Of a DNA stretch of 64,000 bases, positions 37,458 to 47,353 are shown piece after piece (position 1 is the stretch's first letter; every line of letters starts with the position of its first letter). Both the position numbers and the translations under genes were made by a program. Source of the DNA: Pseudomonas abieticivorans (lineage in GTDB: Bacteria > Pseudomonadota > Gammaproteobacteria > Pseudomonadales > Pseudomonadaceae); assembly GCF_023509015.1 (NCBI RefSeq), contig NZ_CP094975.1, positions 4,085,501 through 4,149,500 of the forward strand, in the 5' to 3' direction. The notes under the pieces are model-generated. The model was not told the DNA's origin and ran no database searches. It was given only the letters and a program-made list of their open reading frames with translations.

Positions 37458-37641
37458 AGATAAAGCCTGTATAGAACCCCGCGCCGCATCCTGGCAGCCC
37501 GAGAGGATCGGAGTAGAGGTCTGGACATGCCCTCGGCCAAACGCAACCAACCCATAAGAGATAACAAAACGGGCGATCGGTTCGCAAGCGCGGTAAAAAA
37601 CTTCGTATGTAACTTGATGCAACAGGGGCATGCACCCGCTG

Positions 37642-38049
37642 TTACGGGACCCAGTTTTCTACCTGAAGGCCCTGTACCCGCTCGAATTCGCGCACGTTGT
37701 TGCTGACCAAAATCCAATCATTGCTGCGAGCATGGGCGGCCAACCAGAGGTCGTTGTTGCCAATGACCTGACCGCTGGCCTGAAGCTGCGCACGGATTTC
37801 CCCGTAGTGCTCACCCACGCAGGGTTGCAGTTCAGCCACTTGGATCAAGGACTGCAGATGGTTGACGGCAAGCAGGGAGCGTTCCCTTGCCTGGCTTTTT
37901 TGTGCACCAAAGCGCAGTTCCCCCAGCGTGACGACGGACATTGCCAGTTCCGAGGCACTATGGCGCTGGAAGCGCTCCCTGACCGAGGCCGGGTTGTGCT
38001 TGGCGATGTAGATGCAGATATTGGTGTCCAGCAGGTAGCGCACGCTCAT
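37642..38049 (-). CDS. vapC: VapC-like PIN-domain ribonuclease toxin
   Basis: Protein of 135 residues with the PIN metal-binding acids: Asp in [11 protein letters not shown], Glu in [11 protein letters not shown] and Asp in [20 protein letters not shown] replaces the usual T-x-D/N-x-x-x-F. These enzymes cleave tRNA or rRNA and are held inactive by VapB. Its ATG overlaps the stop of the antitoxin gene by one base (TGATG). The pair is flanked by genes unrelated to it and is a likely acquired module. Confidence 0.87.
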   Translation of the reverse strand: MSVRYLLDTNICIYIAKHNPASVRERFQRHSASELAMSVVTLGELRFGAQKSQARERSLLAVNHLQSLIQVAELQPCVGEHYGEIRAQLQASGQVIGNNDLWLAAHARSNDWILVSNNVREFERVQGLQVENWVP

Positions 38050-38279
38050 CAGAAGTTCTCGCGTTCTTGTGGTGCGCTATCGTCGCGGCCCCCCTCCATG
38101 AAATCGGCGGGCAATTGCGTGAGCGCGTCGAAGATAGCGCTGGCATTGACGGGGTGTTCACGCAGGACGATCTCGTCACCGCGACGAAAAATCTCGACGC
38201 GATCGACATCCAGGCGGAATTCTTTTGGCAGGCGCACGGCCTGGCTGTTGCCGGATTGAAAGACTCGGGCGAAGGTCAT
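38049..38279 (-). CDS. vapB: VapB-like antitoxin (AbrB/SpoVT type)
   Basis: Protein of 76 residues. The N-terminal swapped-hairpin DNA-binding fold reads ARVFQSGNSQAVRLPKEFRL, with RVEIFRRGDEIVLRE. An acidic C-terminal tail (ADFMEGGRDDSAPQERENF) would neutralise the toxin. The ATG at 38279 is preferred over one 30 bases upstream, which would overlap the operator-like repeats. It lies upstream of and overlaps the toxin gene, the usual order for autoregulated VapBC. Confidence 0.85.
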   Translation of the reverse strand: MTFARVFQSGNSQAVRLPKEFRLDVDRVEIFRRGDEIVLREHPVNASAIFDALTQLPADFMEGGRDDSAPQERENF

Positions 38280-38297
38280 TGCAAATATCTCACTAAA

Positions 38298-38318
38298 GGA
38301 TATACGCATAGTATATAC
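38298..38318. promoter_or_regulatory. Operator-like repeats upstream of vapBC
   Basis: GGATATAC and GTATATAC lie 13 bases apart, centred about 25-30 bases before the vapB ATG. GTATATAC is itself a palindrome. AT-rich paired palindromes at this place are typical VapBC autorepression sites. Confidence 0.5.
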
Positions 38319-38504
38319 GTCCTGTTCGCCGGTGTCTGCGTTGAGAAGGGATAGGGGCGTTGCAGGGGCAATATGGCTTGAGTTCCAGGCCGCTGCAACC
38401 CACTGAAAGGCGGTTCGGAAGGGGATTACAACGGTTCAGGAATTTACCTCAGAGCCGGCCGCGTGTGCGGCCGGTGTCATCCAAAAGGGTATCGGGTGAA
38501 GCCC

Positions 38505-39983
38505 TTAGCGGCCGATCTTCCAGGCGTCTCCCGCCGGCGCAGTGCCCTTGTCATACGGCTTGGCCAGCCACATGTACACCAGGCCGAGGCCGATCACCAC
38601 CACGGTGGTCACCACCATCGCGTAGTTGATGTACCACGCCGCATCCGGCGTGCGTGGCCAGGCCATGTTGATGATGGCGCTGATGCCATACAGCAGCGCG
38701 CCGATGTTCACCGGCAGGCCCCAGGCGCCCAGAGTGAATTGACCGCTGGGTTTCCAACCACGGGTGCGGGCGTACAGCGCGGCCAGCACGATCATCTGGA
38801 ACGCCAGGTAGATGCCGATGGCGGCGAAGCTGACGATGGTGGCCACGGCGTCCTGCAGGAAAAACCCGAGGATGATGATCAGCGCTGGCAGCACGCCGGC
38901 CACGAACAGGGCGTTCACCGGCACCTGGGTGCTGGCCGACAGGCGCTTGAGCAGGCCGCTGCCCACCACCATTTCATCGCGCGCGTAGGAGTACAACAGG
39001 CGGCTGGCGGCCGCTTGCAGGCTGATCACGCAGGAGATGAACGAGACCATCACCACGGCCATGATCACCCGCGAGCCAATGCTGCCGAAGGCGTTGTTGA
39101 GCACGGTGGTGACCGGGTCCTTGTCGGTGCCGTTGATCACCGCCTGCATGTCCGGCACGGCCAGGATCAGTGCCAGGCAGGCGAACATCGCCGAGATGCC
39201 GCCAATCCAAATGGTCATGCGCATGGCCACCGGGATTTTCTTGCTGGGGTTGGGGGTTTCCTCGGCCACGTCGCCGCAGGCTTCGAAGCCGTAGTACAGG
39301 AACATTCCCGCCAGGGAGGCGGTGAGGAAGGCCGGCAGGTAAGAGCCGTTGACGCTGATGTCGAAGGTGTTGAACAGCACGCTGAACGGCTGGTGACGTT
39401 CGAAGATCAACAGGTAGACACCGACGATCAGCGCGCCGACCAGTTCGCAGATGAAGCCGAACATGGCGATGCGTGCCAGCACCTTGGTACCGCTGAGGTT
39501 CACCAGGGTGGCGAACAGGGTCAGCACCAAGGCGATGACGATGTTGGTGTTGTTGCTCGGTTCAAAACCCAGCATCACCGCCAGGTAAGGCCCGGCACCC
39601 ACGGCCACGGCGGCAATGGTCACGCACAGGGCGATGGAGTAGATCCAGCCGACCATCCACGCCCAGCGCTTGCCCACCAGGCGGCGCGCCCACGGGTACA
39701 CGCCACCGGAAATCGGGAACTGCGAGACCACTTCACCAAAGATCAGGCACACCAGCATCTGGCCGATGCCCACCAGCAGGTAGGCCCAGAACATCGGCGG
39801 CCCGCCGGCGGCCAGGCACAGCCCGAACAAGGTGTACACGCCCACCACCGGCGAGAGGTAGGTGAAGCCCAGGGCGAAGTTTTCCCACAGGCTCATGCTG
39901 CGGTTGAAGTTGGAGGTGTAGCCCAGTTGCCTGAGCTGTTCGGCGTCGCGTTCGGCGGCGGCCATGTCGGGGGAAGTGCTCAT
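38505..39983 (-). CDS. APC family amino-acid/amine permease
   Basis: Membrane transporter of 492 residues with 12 or more TM helices. The N-terminal segment MSLWENFALGFTYLSPVVGVYTLFG and EVVSQFPISGGVYPWARRLVG are APC-superfamily signatures (the ACT/GabP-like branch). GYEACGDVAEE-type FEACGDVAEETPNPSKKIP also fits. It is the last gene of the minus-strand ydc-patD locus, about 160 bases after patD. It could therefore import putrescine, GABA or a related amine, but the substrate is not determined by the sequence. Confidence 0.85.
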   Translation of the reverse strand: MSTSPDMAAAERDAEQLRQLGYTSNFNRSMSLWENFALGFTYLSPVVGVYTLFGLCLAAGGPPMFWAYLLVGIGQMLVCLIFGEVVSQFPISGGVYPWARRLVGKRWAWMVGWIYSIALCVTIAAVAVGAGPYLAVMLGFEPSNNTNIVIALVLTLFATLVNLSGTKVLARIAMFGFICELVGALIVGVYLLIFERHQPFSVLFNTFDISVNGSYLPAFLTASLAGMFLYYGFEACGDVAEETPNPSKKIPVAMRMTIWIGGISAMFACLALILAVPDMQAVINGTDKDPVTTVLNNAFGSIGSRVIMAVVMVSFISCVISLQAAASRLLYSYARDEMVVGSGLLKRLSASTQVPVNALFVAGVLPALIIILGFFLQDAVATIVSFAAIGIYLAFQMIVLAALYARTRGWKPSGQFTLGAWGLPVNIGALLYGISAIINMAWPRTPDAAWYINYAMVVTTVVVIGLGLVYMWLAKPYDKGTAPAGDAWKIGR

Positions 39984-40090
39984 GTGTGTCTGTCTCCGTT
40001 GGGTCGGCAGATTCTGGTTGTAAGGAGCTGGGGGCGTGCCTTGCGGCCGCCCCTGATTGTTGTTTTTTCAGTGGTATGCGAGTTGTTTGG

Positions 40091-40114
40091 TTCGCGGATA
40101 AATCCGCTCCTACA
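40091..40114. repeat. Short palindromic repeat, single copy
   Basis: TTCGCGGATAAATCC followed by GCTCCTACA, one unit of the window's palindromic family, lies in the spacer between patD and the APC permease. Confidence 0.7.
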
Positions 40115-40142
40115 CTCGGGTTCTTACGCGCCGTTCTTCACA

Positions 40143-41567
40143 TCAATGCTTGAACATCACATGCCGCACGGTGGTGTAGTCCTCCAGCCCGTACATGGAC
40201 ATGTCCTTGCCGTAACCCGACAGCTTCTGCCCGCCATGGGGCATCTCGCTCACCAACATGAAGTGGGTGTTCACCCAGGTGCAGCCGTATTGCAGGCGGG
40301 CGGCCAGGCGGTGGGCGCGGCCGACATCGGCGGTCCAGACCGATGAGGCCAGGCCGTAGTCCGAGTCGTTGGCCCAGCCCAGCACTTGGGCTTCGTTGTC
40401 GAATTTCGTGACCGATACCACCGGCCCGAATACCTCGCGGCGCACGATCTCATCGTCCTGCTGTGCATCGGCCAGTACGGTGGGCTCGAAGAAAAAGCCA
40501 TTGCCCTCCACTGCCTTGCCACCGGTGACCAGGCGGATATGCGACTGGGCCACGGCGCGCTCGACGAAACCGGCGACGCGGTCGCGGTGTTGGGCGGTGA
40601 TCAGCGGGCCCAGCTCGGTGGCCGGGTCGTCCTGCAAGCCGTACTTGATACTGCTGACGGCGGCGCCGAGTTTCTCGACGAACGCTTCGTAGATGCCGGC
40701 TTGGGCGTAGATGCGGCAGGCAGCCGTGCAGTCTTGCCCGGCGTTGTAGAACCCGAACGTGCGGATGCCTTCCACGGCGGCATCGATGTCGGCGTCGTCG
40801 AAGATGATCACCGGCGCCTTGCCGCCCAGTTCCATGTGCATGCGCTTGACGCTGTCCGAGGTACTGGAAATGATGTTGGCGCCGGTCGCGATGGAGCCGG
40901 TGAGCGACACCATGCGCACTTTCGGATGGGTTACCAGCGGGCTGCCCACGCTTGGGCCGCGGCCGAACACCAGGTTGAGCACGCCGGCGGGAAAGATGTC
41001 GTTGGCCAGTTGAACCAGGCGCAGGGCAGTCAGCGGGGTTTGCTCGGACGGCTTGAGCACCACGGTATTGCCGGCGGCCAGGGCCGGGGCGATCTTCCAG
41101 GCGACCATCATCAGCGGATAGTTCCACGGCGCGATGGAGGCGATCACGCCCACCGGGTCGCGGCGGATCATCGAGGTGTGGCCCGGCAGGTATTCGCCCC
41201 CGGCCGAGCCGCTCATGCAGCGGCTGGCACCGGCGAAAAAGCGGAACACGTCGGCAATCGCCGGGATCTCATCATTCAGCGCGGCGCTGTAGGGCTTGCC
41301 GCAGTTGTCCGACTCAAGCTTGGCCAGTTCCTCGCCGTGGGCTTCAATGGCGTCGGCCAATTTCAGCAACAGCAGCGAGCGGTCCTTGGGCGGGGTTTGC
41401 GACCAGCTGTCGAACGCGTTGTCGGCGGCGCGCACGGCCGCGTCGACCTGGGCTTCGCTGGCTTCGTTGATTTCCACCAGCACGCGGCCCAGCGAAGGGT
41501 TGAACACCGCTTGTGCAGGGCCTTCGCCGGTGACCAGTTGGCCGTTGATTAAAAGTTGGGTTTGCAT
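40143..41567 (-). CDS. patD: Gamma-aminobutyraldehyde dehydrogenase
   Basis: NAD-dependent aldehyde dehydrogenase of 474 residues, the length of PatD/YdcW. The cofactor and catalytic motifs are [36 protein letters not shown], the general base Glu in [10 protein letters not shown], the nucleophile Cys in [11 protein letters not shown], and [10 protein letters not shown]. It oxidises 4-aminobutyraldehyde (from putrescine) to GABA. It follows the YdcSTUV-type transporter genes in the same order as E. coli ydcSTUVW, which supports the assignment. Confidence 0.88.
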   Translation of the reverse strand: MQTQLLINGQLVTGEGPAQAVFNPSLGRVLVEINEASEAQVDAAVRAADNAFDSWSQTPPKDRSLLLLKLADAIEAHGEELAKLESDNCGKPYSAALNDEIPAIADVFRFFAGASRCMSGSAGGEYLPGHTSMIRRDPVGVIASIAPWNYPLMMVAWKIAPALAAGNTVVLKPSEQTPLTALRLVQLANDIFPAGVLNLVFGRGPSVGSPLVTHPKVRMVSLTGSIATGANIISSTSDSVKRMHMELGGKAPVIIFDDADIDAAVEGIRTFGFYNAGQDCTAACRIYAQAGIYEAFVEKLGAAVSSIKYGLQDDPATELGPLITAQHRDRVAGFVERAVAQSHIRLVTGGKAVEGNGFFFEPTVLADAQQDDEIVRREVFGPVVSVTKFDNEAQVLGWANDSDYGLASSVWTADVGRAHRLAARLQYGCTWVNTHFMLVSEMPHGGQKLSGYGKDMSMYGLEDYTTVRHVMFKH

Positions 41568-41591
41568 GGTGTTGTTCCCGTGACAGAGGGT

Positions 41592-42401
41592 TTATTTGCC
41601 GCCACTGCCGGCCACGCTTTCGCCGCCGCGTGTCAGGTAGTAGGCGCCCAGGATAGGCAGCATGGTCACCAGCATCACCAGCATGGCGACCACGTTGGTC
41701 ACCGGGACGTCGCGCGGCCGGCTGAGCTGGTTGAGCAACCAGATCGGCAGGGTGCGTTCGTGCCCGGCGGTGAAGGTGGTGACGATGATTTCATCGAACG
41801 ACAGCGCGAACGCCAGCATGCCGCCGGCCAGCAACGCGGAGCTGAGGTTGGGCAGGATGATGTAGCGAAAGGTCTGCCAGCCGTCGGCGCCCAGGTCCAT
41901 CGAGGCCTCGATCAGGCTTTGCGAGGTTCGGCGCAGGCGGGCGATCACGTTGTTGTAGACGATCACCACGCAGAAGGTGGCGTGGCCGACGATGATGGTG
42001 AACATGCCAGGCTCGATCCCCAGGGTCTTGAACGCCGACAGCAGGGCGATACCGGTGATGATGCCCGGCAGGGCGATCGGCAAAATCAGCATCAGCGAGA
42101 TGCCTTCCTTGCCGAAGAAGTTGCGCCGGTACAACGCGGCCGAAGCCAGGGTGCCGAGCACGATGGCGATCAACGTGGCCACGCAGGCGATCTGCAGCGA
42201 CAGCTTGATCGACTCCAGCACGTCAGGCCGGGCGAATGCCACGCTGAACCACTTGAGCGTGAAGCCCCGGGGGGGAAAGCTGAAGGCCGCGTCTTCGGTG
42301 TTGAAGGCGTACAAAAAGATGATCAGGATCGGGAAGTGCAGGAACACCAGCCCGCCCCAGGCGGCGATGCGCAGCCCCAGTGAAGCCTTTTCAGAGTGCA
42401 T
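41592..42401 (-). CDS. ydcV: ABC transporter permease, YdcV/PotC type
   Basis: Inner-membrane permease of 269 residues with six TM helices and the BPD_transp_1 EAA loop ([22 protein letters not shown]). TLKWFSVAF and the [11 protein letters not shown] segment are typical of the PotC-like polyamine permeases. It overlaps the preceding permease gene by 11 bases and precedes patD. It is one half of the channel of the YdcSTUV importer. Confidence 0.87.
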   Translation of the reverse strand: MHSEKASLGLRIAAWGGLVFLHFPILIIFLYAFNTEDAAFSFPPRGFTLKWFSVAFARPDVLESIKLSLQIACVATLIAIVLGTLASAALYRRNFFGKEGISLMLILPIALPGIITGIALLSAFKTLGIEPGMFTIIVGHATFCVVIVYNNVIARLRRTSQSLIEASMDLGADGWQTFRYIILPNLSSALLAGGMLAFALSFDEIIVTTFTAGHERTLPIWLLNQLSRPRDVPVTNVVAMLVMLVTMLPILGAYYLTRGGESVAGSGGK

Positions 42402-43341
42402 CGAAAGCCCCCAGGCGTTTGACGATTGAGAGGTAAACGGCGATCAGCACGATGGGCACCAAGGTAAAGGCCGCGGCCATGGGCATGTTGCCGATGGCGC
42501 CTTGCTGGGCGTACACCATGCTGCCGATGAAGTAACCCGGCGGGCCGATCAGTTGCGGCACGATGAAGTCGCCCAGGGTCAGCGAGAAGGTGAAGATGGA
42601 ACCTGCGGCGATGCCCGGGATAGACAGCGGCAAAATCACCTGCAGGAAGGTTTGGCGTGGCTTGGCGCCCAGGTCTGCGGAGGCTTGCAGCAAGGAAGGC
42701 GGCAGACGCTCAAGCGATGCCTGGATCGGCAGGATCATGAACGGCAACCAGATGTAGACGAACACCAGAAACCGCCCCAGGTGCGAGGTGGACAGCGTGC
42801 TGCCACCCACGCCCGGAATCTGCAGCACCAGCTGCAACAGTGGCGCCAGGCCCAGGTGCTGCACGAACCACTGCGCCACGCCGCCCTTGGCCAGCAGCAG
42901 CGTCCAGGCATAGGCCTTGACGATGTAGCTGGCCCACATCGGCATCATCACCGCGATGTAAAAAAACGCTTTGGTTTTGCCAGTCGTGTAGCGCGCCATG
43001 TAATAGGCGATCGGGAAGGCGACGATGGCGCTGGCGATCGACACCGCCACGGCCATGCCCAGGGTGCGCAGGATAATGTCGAAATTCGCCGGGTTGAACA
43101 GCGCCGCGAAGTTGGCCAGGGTCAGGTCGGGGGTGACCGCCATGGTGAAGTCGTCGAAAGTGTAGAACCCTTGCCATAACAGGTTCAGCAATGAGCCCAG
43201 GTAGATCGCACCGAACCAGATCAAGGGCGCGATCAACAGCATCGCCAAGTACAGGTTGGGCTTGCGGTACAACAGGTTCGAGAAGCGCCTTAGTGGCGAG
43301 ACGTTCTGCGCCGGCAGGTGTTTTTCCAGGGCCAGGGTCAT
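42391..43341 (-). CDS. ydcU: ABC transporter permease, YdcU/PotB type
   Basis: Permease of 316 residues with six TM helices. The EAA loop reads [22 protein letters not shown], and the cytoplasmic N terminus is followed by [35 protein letters not shown] is the usual PotB-type periplasmic segment. It overlaps the second permease gene and starts immediately after the ATPase gene, consistent with coupled translation of the importer. Confidence 0.87.
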   Translation of the reverse strand: MTLALEKHLPAQNVSPLRRFSNLLYRKPNLYLAMLLIAPLIWFGAIYLGSLLNLLWQGFYTFDDFTMAVTPDLTLANFAALFNPANFDIILRTLGMAVAVSIASAIVAFPIAYYMARYTTGKTKAFFYIAVMMPMWASYIVKAYAWTLLLAKGGVAQWFVQHLGLAPLLQLVLQIPGVGGSTLSTSHLGRFLVFVYIWLPFMILPIQASLERLPPSLLQASADLGAKPRQTFLQVILPLSIPGIAAGSIFTFSLTLGDFIVPQLIGPPGYFIGSMVYAQQGAIGNMPMAAAFTLVPIVLIAVYLSIVKRLGAFDAL

Positions 43342-43342
43342 G

Positions 43343-44383
43343 TTACAGGCCCTCGCTCGCGGCCGTGTCGCGCAAGGCGGTCATGGCCTCGCGGGCCCAG
43401 CGAGCGTTCAGGCGCTGGCCGGGTTGCAGAGGGCTGTCGTGGGCCTGCCACTCGCTGTTGGCCTGGCTGATGGCAAGCGTCTGGCCGCCATCGAGCTTGA
43501 GCTCGTAACGGGTGGAGCTGCCTTGGTACTGGATGTCGTGCAGCAGGCCGCTGACGGCGACTTCGTGGCTGGCCACGGTGGCATCGCCCAGGCGGATGTG
43601 TTCCGGGCGGATCGAGAAGGGCTGGTCGCTGCCGCTCAAGTGCCGGGCCAGTTCGCCGCGCAGCACGTTGGAGGTGCCGACGAATTCGGCGACGAAGGTG
43701 GTGGCTGGCTTCATGTACAAGTTGCGCGGGGTGTCGACCTGCTCGATGCGGCCCTTGTTGAACACGGCCACGCGGTCGGACATGGACAGCGCTTCGGTCT
43801 GGTCGTGGGTGACGAAGATGAAGGTAATGCCCAGTTGGCGTTGCAGCTTCTTCAATTCGCCCTGCATCTGTTCGCGCAGCTTGAGGTCCAGGGCCCCCAG
43901 GGGTTCATCCAGCAGCAGCACCCGCGGGCGGTTGACCAGGGCGCGGGCCAGGGCCACGCGCTGGCGCTGGCCACCGGACAATTGCACCGGCTTGCGCTCG
44001 CCATAGCCGCCCAGCGCGACCATCGCCAGCGCCTCTTCGGCGCGTTGCAGGCGCTCGGCCTTGCCCACGCCTTTTACTTTCAAACCGTAGGCCACGTTGT
44101 CGCGCACGTTCATGTGCGGGAACAGCGCATAGTCCTGGAACACGGTGTTCACGTCGCGCTGGTAGGGCGGCAGGCCTGCGGCCTCCTGGCCATGGATGCG
44201 GATGGAGCCGGCACTGGGTTGTTCGAAGCCTGCAATCAGGCGCAGGCAGGTGGTTTTGCCCGAGCCCGATGGGCCCAGCATGGAAAAGAACTCGCCGTCC
44301 TGGATGTCGATGGAAACCCGGTCTACGGCCTTCACTTCGCCGAATAGACGGGAAACGTGGGTAAATTGGACTGCAAGCGTCAT
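43343..44383 (-). CDS. ydcT: ABC transporter ATP-binding protein, YdcT/PotA type
   Basis: ATPase of 346 residues. Walker A is GPSGSGKTT, the Q-loop VFQDYALFPHM, the signature LSGGQRQRVALARAL and Walker B VLLLDEPLGALD, followed by the H-loop VTHDQTEALS. A C-terminal TOBE domain (SIRPEHIRLG...) is present. The ATG at 44383, with CGGAG upstream on the coding strand, gives the usual MTLAVQFTHVSRLFGEVKAV start. It drives the importer formed by the adjacent genes. Confidence 0.9.
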   Translation of the reverse strand: MTLAVQFTHVSRLFGEVKAVDRVSIDIQDGEFFSMLGPSGSGKTTCLRLIAGFEQPSAGSIRIHGQEAAGLPPYQRDVNTVFQDYALFPHMNVRDNVAYGLKVKGVGKAERLQRAEEALAMVALGGYGERKPVQLSGGQRQRVALARALVNRPRVLLLDEPLGALDLKLREQMQGELKKLQRQLGITFIFVTHDQTEALSMSDRVAVFNKGRIEQVDTPRNLYMKPATTFVAEFVGTSNVLRGELARHLSGSDQPFSIRPEHIRLGDATVASHEVAVSGLLHDIQYQGSSTRYELKLDGGQTLAISQANSEWQAHDSPLQPGQRLNARWAREAMTALRDTAASEGL

Positions 44384-44467
44384 GATGCGGTGCTCCGGAT
44401 AGGCGCGGGTCGGCACAAAAGGCCCGGCCATGGACTTCTGGTGGTCAGTTGAATCGATGTGAAGGGG

Positions 44468-44519
44468 GCGCGGATACATCCGTTCCTACACAAACGGTAG
44501 GCGCGGATTTATCCGCGAG
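44468..44519. repeat. Short palindromic repeat, inverted doublet
   Basis: GCGCGGATACATCCGTTCC and GGTAGGCGCGGATTTATCC with CGCGAG are opposed around a 5-base centre. They fill the spacer between the ydcS and ydcT genes. Confidence 0.65.
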
Positions 44520-44525
44520 TCGGCC

Positions 44526-45677
44526 CTATCGGCCGCCCATGATCGCGATGTAATCCTGGGTCCAGCGGCTATACGGCACGAACTTGCCGCCCTCGGCCTG
44601 CGGGGTTTTCCAGAAGGCAATCTTGTCGAACTGATCGAACCCGTTGGTCTTGCAGCCCTCGGCGCCCAGCAGCTCGCTGCCTTGGCAAGCGGCCGGCACG
44701 GCAGGCAAGGAGCCGAACCAGGCGGCCACGTCGCCCTGCACTTTGGGTTGCAGCGACCAGTCCATCCACTTGTAGGCACAGTTGGGGTGCTGGGCGTCGG
44801 CGTGCAGCATGGTGGTGTCGGCCCAGCCGGTGGCGCCCTCTTTGGGAATGGTCGAGGCCACGGGCTGGTTGTCGGCTTTCAGGCCGTTGACCATGTAGCC
44901 CCAGGAGCTGGACGCCACCACGCCTTCGTTTTTCACGTCGCTCATCTGCACGGTCGCGTCATGCCAGTAGCGGTGCACCAACGGATGCTGGGCGCGCAAC
45001 AGGTCGAGCACGGCCTTGTACTGGGTTTCGGTCAACTCGTAGGGGTTCTGGATGCCCAGCTCCGGCTTGGCGCTCTTGAGGTACAGCGCCGCATCGGCGA
45101 TGTAGATCGGCCCGTCGTAGGCCTGCACGCGGCCCTTGTTGGGCTTGCCATCGGGCAGGTCCTGGGCCTGGAACACTACGCCCCAGCTGGTGGGCGCGGT
45201 CTTGAAGGTGTTGGTGTTGTACAGCAGCACGTTCGGGCCCCACTGGTACGGGGTGCCGTAGGTCTGCTTGTTGACCACGTACCACGGGCCATCCTTGAGG
45301 CGTGGGTCGAGGTTTTTCCAGTTGGGGATCAAGGCGGTGTTGATCGGCTGCACGCGCTTGCCCACGATCAACCGCAGCGACGCATCGCCGGAGGCTGTGA
45401 CCAGGTCGTAGCCGCCCTTGGCCATCAGGCTGACCATCTCGTCGGAGGTGGCGGCGGTCTTGACGTTGACCTTGCAGCCAGTCTCTTTCTCAAAGCCGGT
45501 GACCCAGTCGTAGGCCTTGTCGCTTTCGCCCCGTTCGATGTACCCAGGCCACGCCACGATATCCAGCTGGCCTTCACCGGCGCCCACCGCCTTGAGCGGC
45601 TCGGCGGCCTGCAGGCTGGCGCTGGCCAGCAGGGCGGTGGTCAAAGCGCTGAGCAGTGCCGTCTTGTGCACGTACAT
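44526..45677 (-). CDS. ydcS: ABC transporter substrate-binding protein, YdcS type
   Basis: Periplasmic binding protein of 383 residues with a signal peptide (KTALLSALTTALLASASLQA). The fold is PotF/YdcS-like: LDIVAWPGYIERG, FEKETGCKVNVKTAATSDEMV, YGTPYQWGPNVLLYN, and a cysteine pair near the C terminus (ACQGSELLGAEGC). The signature matches the polyamine/opine/spermidine binding family. In E. coli YdcS is also reported to have polyhydroxybutyrate-related activity, so the ligand here is inferred. GAAGAGGG precedes the ATG. Confidence 0.88.
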   Translation of the reverse strand: MYVHKTALLSALTTALLASASLQAAEPLKAVGAGEGQLDIVAWPGYIERGESDKAYDWVTGFEKETGCKVNVKTAATSDEMVSLMAKGGYDLVTASGDASLRLIVGKRVQPINTALIPNWKNLDPRLKDGPWYVVNKQTYGTPYQWGPNVLLYNTNTFKTAPTSWGVVFQAQDLPDGKPNKGRVQAYDGPIYIADAALYLKSAKPELGIQNPYELTETQYKAVLDLLRAQHPLVHRYWHDATVQMSDVKNEGVVASSSWGYMVNGLKADNQPVASTIPKEGATGWADTTMLHADAQHPNCAYKWMDWSLQPKVQGDVAAWFGSLPAVPAACQGSELLGAEGCKTNGFDQFDKIAFWKTPQAEGGKFVPYSRWTQDYIAIMGGR

Positions 45678-45757
45678 GGTTTTCCCTCTTCTTTAAATTA
45701 TGGTCGGGGCAGTGTCGAACGGGTGCAGCGGTGCAGCTGGTTATTAGAATAGTCGGG

Positions 45758-47248
45758 TCAATTCAGGTGGTCGCCGTGGCGCGCCATGATGTGGCGCACC
45801 ACGCTGTAGTCTTGCAACGAATCGCTGGACAGGTCCTTGCCGTAGCCCGAGCGCTTGAGGCCGCCGTGGGGCATCTCGCTGGTGAGCATGAAGTGGCTGT
45901 TGATCCAGGTGCAGCCGTATTGCAGGCGCGCGGCCACTTGCATGGCCTTGTCCAGGTTCTGGGTCCAGATGGACGAAGCCAGGCCGTACTCCGAGTCATT
46001 GGCCCAATCCACCGCCTGGCTCAGGTGCTCGAAGCGGGTCACGGTGACCACCGGGCCGAACACCTCGCGCTGGACGATCTCGTCGGTTTGCTTGCAGCCG
46101 GCCAGCAGCGTTGGTTGATAAAAGAAGCCCGGGCCCGAATGAACGGCGGCTCCAGTAATGCGTTCGATATGCGGTTGGCTCAGGGCGCGTTCCACGAAGC
46201 TGGCCACGCGGTCGCGCTGGCGCGAGCTGATCAGCGGGCCCAGTTCGTTGTCGGCGTCGCGCTTGCCGGCAAAGCGCAGGCTGCTGACTGCCGCTCCGAG
46301 TTCGGCCACCAGCTTGTCGTGGATGCCGGCCTGGGCGTAGATGCGGCACGCGGCGGTGCAATCCTGCCCGGCGTTGTAGTAGCCGTAGCTGCGCACGCCC
46401 TGCACCACGGCGTCGATGTCGGCATCGTCACAGACAATCACCGGTGCCTTGCCACCCAGCTCCAAGTGGGTGCGCTTGACGGTCTTGGCCGCGGCCTGAA
46501 GGATTTTTTGCCCGGTGACGATGTCGCCGGTAAGCGACACCATGCGCACCTTCGGGTGGCTGACCAGGTGGCTGCCAACGCCCTCGCCGCCGCCACAGAC
46601 AATGTTCAGCACACCGCGCGGCAGCAGTTCATTGAGGATCGGCGCCAAGGCCAGGATCGACAGCGGCGTGTGCTCGGACGGCTTGAACACCAGGGTGTTG
46701 CCGGCAGCCAGGGCCGGGGCGATTTTCCAGGCGGCCATCATGATCGGGTAGTTCCACGGCGCGATGGAGGCCACCACGCCGATCGGGTCGCGGCGCACCA
46801 TGCTGGTGTAGCCCGGCACGTACTCACCGGCCAATTGCCCGGTTTGACAGCGCACGGCACCGGCGAAAAAGCGAAACACGTCCACCGTGGCGTTCAGGTC
46901 GTCCTGGCGCGCCAAGTGCAAGGGCTTGCCGCAGTTCAGCGCTTCCAGGCGGGCCAGGTGGTCGGCGTGCTTGAGCACCGCGTCGGCAATGGCCAGCAGA
47001 ATGTTGGCGCGTTGCTGCGGCGTGGTCCGCGACCAGCCGGCGAAGGCCCGGTGGGCGGCCAAAATCGCCGTTTCCACCTGCTCGGGGCTTGCTTCGGCGA
47101 TGTGGGTGAGCACTTCGGCGGTGGCCGGGTTGATGATGGCCTCGGCCACGCCCAGCCCTGCGACCAGTTCGCCGTCGATCAACAACAGGGTGGGCAGGGG
47201 AGTGGGGGCGCTGGCCATTTTGCGGGATCTCTTGTCATCGGAAGGCAA
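45758..47248 (-). CDS. Second aldehyde dehydrogenase, PatD-like
   Basis: Aldehyde dehydrogenase of 496 residues (about 485 if it starts at the second Met, MASAPTPLPTL). It is closely similar to patD 5 kb away: the same [51 protein letters not shown] and EVFGPVVTVTRF motifs, and both end near Y-x-V-V-R-H. Catalytic Cys and Glu are present. It lies directly upstream of ydcS and downstream of the LysR gene. It is probably a duplicate with a related amino-aldehyde substrate. Confidence 0.87.
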   Translation of the reverse strand: MPSDDKRSRKMASAPTPLPTLLLIDGELVAGLGVAEAIINPATAEVLTHIAEASPEQVETAILAAHRAFAGWSRTTPQQRANILLAIADAVLKHADHLARLEALNCGKPLHLARQDDLNATVDVFRFFAGAVRCQTGQLAGEYVPGYTSMVRRDPIGVVASIAPWNYPIMMAAWKIAPALAAGNTLVFKPSEHTPLSILALAPILNELLPRGVLNIVCGGGEGVGSHLVSHPKVRMVSLTGDIVTGQKILQAAAKTVKRTHLELGGKAPVIVCDDADIDAVVQGVRSYGYYNAGQDCTAACRIYAQAGIHDKLVAELGAAVSSLRFAGKRDADNELGPLISSRQRDRVASFVERALSQPHIERITGAAVHSGPGFFYQPTLLAGCKQTDEIVQREVFGPVVTVTRFEHLSQAVDWANDSEYGLASSIWTQNLDKAMQVAARLQYGCTWINSHFMLTSEMPHGGLKRSGYGKDLSSDSLQDYSVVRHIMARHGDHLN

Positions 47249-47353
47249 GGTGTGGCTCCTTGAAGCCGGCCTCGCGCCCTTGCGTCTGGATGGGAAGAGA
47301 CTAGTGCGCGGGCAGGCGGTCTACAAATTCTAAATACTGAACGCAGCATTCGA

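Noticed and set aside
38463..40346. Long plus-strand frame opposite the APC permease and patD
   Set aside because: It crosses two well-supported minus-strand genes and has a shadow-like composition.
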